DNA from: Methanomicrobia archaeon
Lineage (GTDB): Archaea > Halobacteriota > Syntropharchaeia > Alkanophagales > Methanospirareceae
NCBI GenBank assembly: GCA_016930255.1
Contig: JAFGHB010000025.1
Location: 1 to 60,664, forward strand
Direction: 5' to 3'
DNA: 60,664 bases
The notes under the pieces are model-generated. The model was not told the origin of the DNA. It worked only from the letters and a program-made list of their open reading frames with translations, and searched no databases. The position numbers were made by a program, and so were the translations under genes. The number at the start of each line of letters is the position of its first letter. Within the stretch, counting starts at the first letter, position 1. This document shows positions 43,397 through 49,170 of the stretch, piece by piece.

Positions 43397-44224
43397 ATGT
43401 TAGAGCGATTGGACTCGATATACGAGAACGACAGCTTCGAAATAAAGGAGGAGCCGTTTTACTTACCGCAAGGTAATGAGATCGAACTGTTTGAAGCCGC
43501 GCATGAGAACAAACTACCCGTTATGCTGAAGGGGCCTACAGGCAGTGGTAAGACGAGATTGATTGAGTATATGGCCTGGAAGCTGGGTCGACCGCTCTAT
43601 ACAGTTGCCTGTCATGACGGGTTAAGCGGCAACGACTTAACGGGTCGGTATATCATCAAAGGTGACGAAGTCGAGTGGATTGATGGCCCGCTCCTTATGG
43701 CGATCAAGAATGGCGGAATCGTTTATTTGGACGAGATCGTGGAAGCGCGAAAGGACACCACGGTTGTCATTCACCCCTTGACCGATTACCGACGATATTT
43801 GCTGGTTGAGAAACTCGGGAAGATATTCTATGCTCCCGATGATTTCATGCTGGTCATCAGCTATAATCCCACGTACCAGAGCATTTTAAAAGAGTTGAAA
43901 CCGAGCACGCGACAGCGGTTTGTCAGTATCAATTTCGGCTGGCCGAATGAGGACCTGGAAACGCAGATAGTGCAACAAGAGACGGGTATTGAAGAAGAGA
44001 CCGCGAGAAGGCTGGTAAAAGCGGCGAATAAGATACGAAATCTCGTTCAACAAGGGCTCGAAGAAGGCGCTTCCACCCGGGAGCTTGTCTATGCTGGCAC
44101 CTTGCTCAAGAGTGGCGTGCCCATGCGTGATGCGCTCCATTCAACCTTAATAGAGCCGTTAACGCACGATAGCGATCTAAAGAGGAGCATAGAAGAGATT
44201 CTCAAAAATTACTTTACTCTGTGA
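43397..44224 (+). CDS. MoxR/CbbQ/NirQ-type AAA+ ATPase
   Basis: 275 residues. Walker A 'GPTGSGKT' at 46-53, Walker B 'IVYLDEI' at 108-114, sensor region 'VISYNPTYQ' and 'ELKPSTRQRFVSINFGWP' place it in the CbbQ/NorQ group of MoxR ATPases. These hexameric ATPases work with a VWA partner to remodel or insert metal centres, as in Rubisco activation (CbbQ-CbbO) or NO reductase maturation (NorQ-NorD). The next gene encodes exactly such a VWA partner, overlapping by four bases (GTGA), so they are translationally coupled. Confidence 0.93.
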   Translation: MLERLDSIYENDSFEIKEEPFYLPQGNEIELFEAAHENKLPVMLKGPTGSGKTRLIEYMAWKLGRPLYTVACHDGLSGNDLTGRYIIKGDEVEWIDGPLLMAIKNGGIVYLDEIVEARKDTTVVIHPLTDYRRYLLVEKLGKIFYAPDDFMLVISYNPTYQSILKELKPSTRQRFVSINFGWPNEDLETQIVQQETGIEEETARRLVKAANKIRNLVQQGLEEGASTRELVYAGTLLKSGVPMRDALHSTLIEPLTHDSDLKRSIEEILKNYFTL

Positions 44225-47200
44225 TCGGTCGGTCGGTTAAATCATTGAGGGTTGTTCTGAAAATGGCGGGGAACTCAATCAAGAGGATCCGTGGAGAGCG
44301 AAGAATAAAGAACCTACTGAGGGATGATTACGAAGGTGCAGTGCTCGAGCGACTCGTGAGTGACCTGTATCCATTACTTGATAGCATTGGTCTTGATGGC
44401 CTGGAAGAGGTCGCGGGCCTTCGTAATCAGATCGCCAGGTATAGCGGGAAGACCGCTGTACGGGTGCTTGATGAGAGTCCAGAGCTCGTTGCGCGATTAC
44501 TAACGTACGGTGATAAGAACCTGGTGATGGCGGTTTATGGGCTCTGTCGTCAGGTCGCCCGGGATACTATATTCGTCGCTGCCCGGTTGCTTGATGAGAG
44601 CCCGGATATCGTTGAACGATTGCTCATGCAGGGCGATAAAGAACGGGTGATGAGGGTTTACGGGCTTTGTTCCGAGATCGCCAAAGATAGCTGGCGAATT
44701 GGCGCTCGACTGTTAAGCATGAGCCCGGATCTCATTGATAGCGTTGGATATGAGACTTTGGAGAAAATTGCGGGCCTTTGCAGTCAGGTTGCACAGGATC
44801 ATCCTGCAGTTGCCGCGCGGTTGCTTGAGCTGAGTCCGGAACTCCTTGCCAAAGTCGGGTACGAAGGTTTCGAAGAGGTTGCGGGTCTTGCTCGTCAGAT
44901 CGCCTGGGAGCATCGTGAAGTTGCCGTTAGTTTGATCGAGATGAGTCCGGAACTCCTTGATCGTGTTGGGTATGAGAATCTGGAGAAGATCGCGGCACTG
45001 AGCAGCCGTGTTGCCGCGTATAGCTGGAAAACGGCCGCGCAACTGCTTGGAACGAGTCCGGAGCTTATTGATCGTGTGGGTTATGAATATCTAGAGCGCG
45101 TAGCGGATTTCAGCATTCAGGTCGCCCAGAAGGACAGTTTCGTTGCCGCGCGGTTGCTTGAGCTGAGTCCTCATCTTATCGATAGCGTCGGTTATGATTG
45201 CCTGGCGAAGATTGCGGATCTGAGCAGGCTGGTCAACGAGGATGATGGTTTTATTGCTGCCAAATTACTTGATGATAGCCCTGATCTGATTACGAGATTG
45301 CTACGGTACGGCGATGATAAGGAGTTAGTTACGGGTGTTTACGATCTCTGCTGCCAGGTTGCCGAGGATTATAATTGGAGAACGGCTGTTCGGTTACTGA
45401 CTGAAAGTCCTGACCTCTTCAAGCGATTGCACGAATACGGCGATAAAGAGTTAGTGAAGGCCGTTTTCGGCCTTTGCACTCCGGTGGCTGGGTATAGTGG
45501 GATTACCGCGGTCAGTTTGCTTGAGGAGAGCCCAACCCTCATTGGCCAGGTAGGCATTGACGGTTTTGAGAAGGTCGCAGCCGAAGCTACTGAGCTGGCA
45601 ACGCTGGGCGAAGGAAGAGCAACGTCGTTCGTGCGGGGCGAGTCGTCGGAATTCGCCGCGTTTATCGAGGCACATACGCAGGGGCTCGAACTGAGGAAAG
45701 TAAAGCCCATTCTGGCACATTATCTGAACGCGTTATTGGGCTACCGGATCGAGCTTGCGGAAGCTGAGGAGCCTTCAACCGACGGCATGCGGATCTTTCT
45801 GCCGGAACGGATTCAGGAGTTCAAGGAGGAGGGGAGAAACTTCACGCTGTATAAGGTTATGGCGACGCACGAAGAAGCCCATCTGGAATACGGCAGCTTC
45901 GATTTCGAGCTTATGAATGTTCCGGACGTTGCCGGAAGCATAAGAGCGAGATATGGTAGTGAGCGTGCACAACTGAATGGGACAAGCGAGCTGGAACAGT
46001 TTTATGAACTCTTTCCAGAGCCCGCGTTAGCAAAGGACCTCATCACCGTGCTCGAGGATTATCGGATTAATTCGCGGCTGCACGCGGAATACCCGGTTCT
46101 TGGCGAGCAGATAGCGGCTATGAACGCGCATATGGTTTCGAAACGGCCTTTGCTCGAGGATTTAGCTACGGATAAGCAACGAGCGGTAGAACTCATAGCA
46201 CAGCGACTCATTGCAGGTAGAACGAAAGAGCACGTTCCAGAGCATTTAGAAGAAACACTTGAGCGCGCGCTCACGATAAGCCACAAGTTATCCGCTCCGC
46301 ATGTCGATATCCACGAGACTGCACGAGTTGCTGCTGACGTCTATTTCCAGATAGATGACTCGTTTCAGGAGCCGTATCAGCCAGTACCCCCGTTTTCATC
46401 TCCGTTAGATCAATCGCACGTCGACCAGAACGTCGGCAATTTCGGCAGGACCGCGCGAAAGATACAGGAAAAATTAGACGGTCACGATAGCCAGAATGCG
46501 CCGGATAGCACCCAACCGCAGCCCTTAAAACAGTCGCAGCTGTCGACTGAGGAGCAGCGCGTTTCCGAGGATACCTTAAAAACGCTGCTACGAACGCTGT
46601 TCAAGGAGAAAGGAATCAAGCCCATAGAGGTCGAGTCGCGAATTGAGGCGCTCGAGCCGAGCGAAGTGAAGGTTTATTTGAGCGATCTGGAGACGGTAAT
46701 TCGGGATGAGAACGGGCTTCAGCGCGAGCACGGTACCTTTCTGTATCACGAGTGGGGCAGTGACATTAGCGATTATCGCCCGAACTGGACGCGTGTGCGG
46801 GAACGGCGGTTGGAGGGTGGCTCGAATGCATTTTATCAGAGCACGTTTGGGAAGTACAAGGGCCTGATAAAGAGCATTCGACGCGAGTTCCAGATGCTGC
46901 GGCCTGAGGGTCTGGTGAAACTGCGGGAGCAATTTGACGGGAATGACATCGACCTCGATGCCGCGGTACAGTATTTCATTGATAAACGGCTGAGGCTCTC
47001 GCCGTCCGAGCGGAACTATATGCGAACGGAGAAGAGGTCGCGCGACATCGCCGTGGCGTTCCTCGTTGACGTGAGCGGGAGCACGGGCGGCGCGACGATC
47101 GCGTGTGAGAAAGAGGCGTTGATCGTGATGTCGGAAGCCCTGGAGGAACTGGGCGATGCGTTCGCCATCTACGGCTTCTCGGGCTATGGCCGCGATAACG

Positions 47201-47601
47201 TGTTCTTTTACACCATTAAGGACTTCGAGGACACGTACGATCGGCGGGTGCAAACCAAGATCTCGATCCTGACGAACGAGCAATCGACACGGATCGCGCC
47301 GGCGATCAGGCACACGACGACGAAGTTGAAAGGTCGAGAGGAGAATACGAAACTGATTATTCTGCTGAGCGATGGTAAGCCGCTCGATCACGATTATCAC
47401 GGCGATTACGCGATCGAGGATACGCGCATGGCGTTGCGGGAAGCGCAGCGATACGGGATCAAGTCGTTCTGCATTACCGTGGATCGCGAAGCGGCGGCGT
47501 ATCTGCCGCGCATGTACGCGAACAGCCGCTGGGTCGTGATCGATGACGTGCTGAAGCTGCCGAATAAGATCACGCGGATCTACAAGCTGTTTACGACGTG
47601 A
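44221..47601 (+). CDS. CbbO/NorD-like VWA protein with N-terminal helical repeats
   Basis: 1126 residues. Residues about 35-430 consist of some ten to twelve degenerate repeats of about 30-38 residues, e.g. 'GYETLEKIAGLCSQVAQ' then 'AARLLELSPELL', forming a HEAT-like solenoid. The middle holds CbbO/NorD-type sequence ('TLYKVMATHEEAHLEYGSFD', 'EDYRINSRLHAEYPVL'). The C-terminal VWA domain has the MIDAS 'DVSGSTGG' at about 950 and 'LSDGKPLDHDYHGDYAIEDT'-type block (core 'DYHGDYAIEDTRMAL'). MIDAS-bound metal would contact the MoxR partner or client. GTG 44221 overlaps the ATPase stop; ATG 44263 is an alternative. The extended repeat array is the unusual part. Confidence 0.9.
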   Translation: MIGRSVKSLRVVLKMAGNSIKRIRGERRIKNLLRDDYEGAVLERLVSDLYPLLDSIGLDGLEEVAGLRNQIARYSGKTAVRVLDESPELVARLLTYGDKNLVMAVYGLCRQVARDTIFVAARLLDESPDIVERLLMQGDKERVMRVYGLCSEIAKDSWRIGARLLSMSPDLIDSVGYETLEKIAGLCSQVAQDHPAVAARLLELSPELLAKVGYEGFEEVAGLARQIAWEHREVAVSLIEMSPELLDRVGYENLEKIAALSSRVAAYSWKTAAQLLGTSPELIDRVGYEYLERVADFSIQVAQKDSFVAARLLELSPHLIDSVGYDCLAKIADLSRLVNEDDGFIAAKLLDDSPDLITRLLRYGDDKELVTGVYDLCCQVAEDYNWRTAVRLLTESPDLFKRLHEYGDKELVKAVFGLCTPVAGYSGITAVSLLEESPTLIGQVGIDGFEKVAAEATELATLGEGRATSFVRGESSEFAAFIEAHTQGLELRKVKPILAHYLNALLGYRIELAEAEEPSTDGMRIFLPERIQEFKEEGRNFTLYKVMATHEEAHLEYGSFDFELMNVPDVAGSIRARYGSERAQLNGTSELEQFYELFPEPALAKDLITVLEDYRINSRLHAEYPVLGEQIAAMNAHMVSKRPLLEDLATDKQRAVELIAQRLIAGRTKEHVPEHLEETLERALTISHKLSAPHVDIHETARVAADVYFQIDDSFQEPYQPVPPFSSPLDQSHVDQNVGNFGRTARKIQEKLDGHDSQNAPDSTQPQPLKQSQLSTEEQRVSEDTLKTLLRTLFKEKGIKPIEVESRIEALEPSEVKVYLSDLETVIRDENGLQREHGTFLYHEWGSDISDYRPNWTRVRERRLEGGSNAFYQSTFGKYKGLIKSIRREFQMLRPEGLVKLREQFDGNDIDLDAAVQYFIDKRLRLSPSERNYMRTEKRSRDIAVAFLVDVSGSTGGATIACEKEALIVMSEALEELGDAFAIYGFSGYGRDNVFFYTIKDFEDTYDRRVQTKISILTNEQSTRIAPAIRHTTTKLKGREENTKLIILLSDGKPLDHDYHGDYAIEDTRMALREAQRYGIKSFCITVDREAAAYLPRMYANSRWVVIDDVLKLPNKITRIYKLFTT

Positions 47602-47602
47602 G
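47568..47602 (+). repeat. 35-bp direct repeat, copy 1 (3' end of the VWA gene)
   Basis: GATCACGCGGATCTACAAGC followed by 15 more bases to position 47602 is identical to 49003-49037. It encodes the last residues 'ITRIYKLFTT' plus the TGA stop. Sequences flanking the two copies differ immediately outside the 35 bases. Confidence 0.93.
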
Positions 47603-47688
47603 GGCTGGCATATTATACCCGGGGGCACAAGCTATAACTACCCTGATATGTAATAAGATAAAGGTAAGCTAAAAAGGCGGTAACCAGC

Positions 47689-47847
47689 TTGGTTGAGCAA
47701 GAGCATGCATGGACGATGGTAAAAAATATGAAGGGATTGGAAATCAAGGGGATAGGTGGTTCATCCAGAGGGATGTATATCCGCAATATTGCGGATATAC
47801 CGGAGTTATACGCAATCACTGGCTTTGGCTTTGGTGAAGGCATATAG
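47689..47847 (+). other. Small open frame or gene remnant containing the 26-bp palindrome
   Basis: A frame open from 47668 to the TAG at 47847, with TTG 47689 or ATG 47716 as possible starts, reads 'EQEHAWTMVKNMKGLEIKGI' and 'RGMYIRNIADIPELYAITGF'. It is less AT-rich than the gene after it. No family recognised; either a small protein or the end of a lost gene. Confidence 0.35.
47776..47801. repeat. Perfect 26-bp palindrome
   Basis: GTATATCCGCAAT is followed without spacer by its exact reverse complement. It lies 170 bases downstream of the VWA gene within the repeat-bounded insert, and inside a small open frame. A perfect palindrome of this length is a candidate protein-binding or recombination site. 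Confidence 0.9.
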
Positions 47848-47868
47848 ATTCCTCTTAACATAGTTATT

Positions 47869-48738
47869 ATGAAAAAGATTTACATATTTTTTTATCTCGT
47901 TTTTCTCGAATTGAAGAGAATTGTTTTTGGAGTTAAGTATTTTGCCGAAGTTGATGTGACAGATAACTGTAACCTCAGGTGTAAACATTGCTATCATTTT
48001 TTTGGTAAAGACGATTTCAAAACAAAGGAATTGCCTCTTGAAGTCTGGAAAAAAAGATTCGACGAGCTTCACAAAAAAGGTGTAAGATTTATTCTTTTAG
48101 TTGGTGGAGAACCTGCGCTTAGGAATGATGTTCTTATGCTCGCAGATAAGATTTTTCCTTTCATTTATGTTACCACAAACGGGACAATAAAGATACCAAA
48201 AGAATTTAATCATCGATTGTTTGTTTCCTTGGATGGTACGCAGGAAAGAAACGATTCAATCAGAGGAAAAGGTGTTTTTTCAAAGGTAATGAAAAATTAT
48301 TCGGGTGATAAACGTGTTGTTATCAATATGACAATAACAAAGGATAATTACAAAGAACTCGGAGATGTTGTCAAGATAGCAAAAGAAAATTATTTCCGTG
48401 GTGTTGTTTGCAATATTTATACCCCTACTATAGGTGAAAGAAATCACTTATTTATAGAAAAAGAAAAAAGAAAGCTAATCATTAATGAATTAAAACGAGT
48501 AAAATCAGAATATCCTAATCATTTTCTCTTGACTAAATCAATGATAAAATGGTATGAATTTCCAAATCATGTTGGATTTTGTCACTGGGGCGATGAAGTA
48601 TTACATTTTGATGTTTCATGGAACAAAAGGAGGTGCTTTGCAAATGCGGACTGTTCCAATTGTGGGTGTCTCGCAGGTTCCGTTCAAAATCCTCTTAAAT
48701 TGTTAAGATATCCACTAGTGGGTGTGAAATTGATATAA
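47869..48738 (+). CDS. AT-rich radical SAM enzyme with C-terminal Cys cluster (SPASM-like)
   Basis: 289 residues, markedly AT-rich compared with the genes on both sides. The N-terminal 23 residues are hydrophobic/basic ('IYIFFYLVFLELKRIVFGVK'), then 'VDVTDNCNLRCKHCYHFFG' holds the CxxxCxxC cluster motif, 'LLVGGEPALRNDVLML' the GGEP motif, and 'LFVSLDGTQERNDSIRGKG' a typical strand-4 motif. C-terminal cysteines ('GFCHWG', 'CFANADCSNCGCLAG') resemble an auxiliary cluster site of SPASM-type peptide- or lipid-modifying enzymes. No precursor peptide gene is obvious. It lies between two direct repeats and is likely acquired. Confidence 0.85.
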   Translation: MKKIYIFFYLVFLELKRIVFGVKYFAEVDVTDNCNLRCKHCYHFFGKDDFKTKELPLEVWKKRFDELHKKGVRFILLVGGEPALRNDVLMLADKIFPFIYVTTNGTIKIPKEFNHRLFVSLDGTQERNDSIRGKGVFSKVMKNYSGDKRVVINMTITKDNYKELGDVVKIAKENYFRGVVCNIYTPTIGERNHLFIEKEKRKLIINELKRVKSEYPNHFLLTKSMIKWYEFPNHVGFCHWGDEVLHFDVSWNKRRCFANADCSNCGCLAGSVQNPLKLLRYPLVGVKLI

Positions 48739-48799
48739 TATGAAGAACGATAATAAATGCCTCAGCCAGCGACTACGGCACAAGCAAGCGTGCCTGCGT

Positions 48800-48896
48800 A
48801 TAACAAGCGGTTATCAGGTTTCGCTCCACTTCTTAGAGTGTCGCTTCCCCCATATTTTGAGCAAACTCAAAACATCTGATAACCCAATGTTATCAG
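48800..48896. repeat. Three-copy alternative hairpin (GTTATCAG / CTGATAAC / GTTATCAG)
   Basis: GTTATCAG at 48810-48817 and 48889-48896 and its reverse complement CTGATAAC at 48876-48883 allow two mutually exclusive stems: a long-range one (extended by G809/C884 and by ATAACA 48800-48805 with TGTTAT 48888-48893) or a local one with loop CCAAT. Inside the long loop is a perfect TTTTGAG-CAAA-CTCAAAA hairpin (48855-48872). The set lies downstream of the radical SAM gene. Confidence 0.8.
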
Positions 48897-49002
48897 AGCT
48901 TGATCCACTCGTCTAGTTTAGCATAATCTCAACGATTCAGGATTGCTTCAACCTCGCGAATCATCATCCGGAGTTGAGGCCGGCGTATTTGGCACCAGAG
49001 GG

Positions 49003-49037
49003 GATCACGCGGATCTACAAGCTGTTTACGACGTGAG
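49003..49037 (+). repeat. 35-bp direct repeat, copy 2
   Basis: Identical to 47568-47602. Here it is not part of a complete gene. The interval between the two copies (47603-49002, 1400 bases) contains the palindrome, the radical SAM gene and the alternative hairpins. Confidence 0.93.
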
Positions 49038-49109
49038 CACCGGAAGGATAGCTGAATAGGATCACTCCGCAGAGAAAATCGTCTATTTGGTGATGACAAA
49101 TGCACGCAC

Positions 49110-49118
49110 TATAAATAA
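49110..49118 (+). promoter_or_regulatory. TATA-like element of the SEFIR-STAND gene
   Basis: CTATAAATA about 55-60 bases before the ATG at 49171. It lies outside the repeat-bounded insert, so the gene probably has its own promoter. Confidence 0.45.
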
Positions 49119-49170
49119 CCCTTTCTCTATACGTAGGAGATAGTGTCGTGTAAAAAAGGTGAGCTAAGGG

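Larger units (their letters stand above)
48739..49170. other. Spacer between radical SAM and SEFIR genes with hairpins and a gene-end fragment
   Basis: No full gene. From about 48915 an open frame on the plus strand ('NLANHHPELRPAYLAPEG') runs into the second 35-bp repeat copy in the same frame as in the VWA gene and ends at its TGA, so it may be the tail of a lost VWA-like gene. A TATA-like CTATAAATA (49110-49118) precedes the SEFIR gene start at 49171. Confidence 0.5.

Noticed and set aside
46588-47628. 346-codon minus-strand frame opposite the VWA domain
   Set aside because: It covers the antisense of a conserved CbbO/NorD domain with all motifs; the frame has no recognisable domain and is Arg/His/Ile-rich.
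48800-48896. Integron attC site
   Set aside because: The box-spacer-box layout is reminiscent, but the outer boxes do not match the conserved 7-base cores and no integron integrase is seen; kept only as a structural finding.
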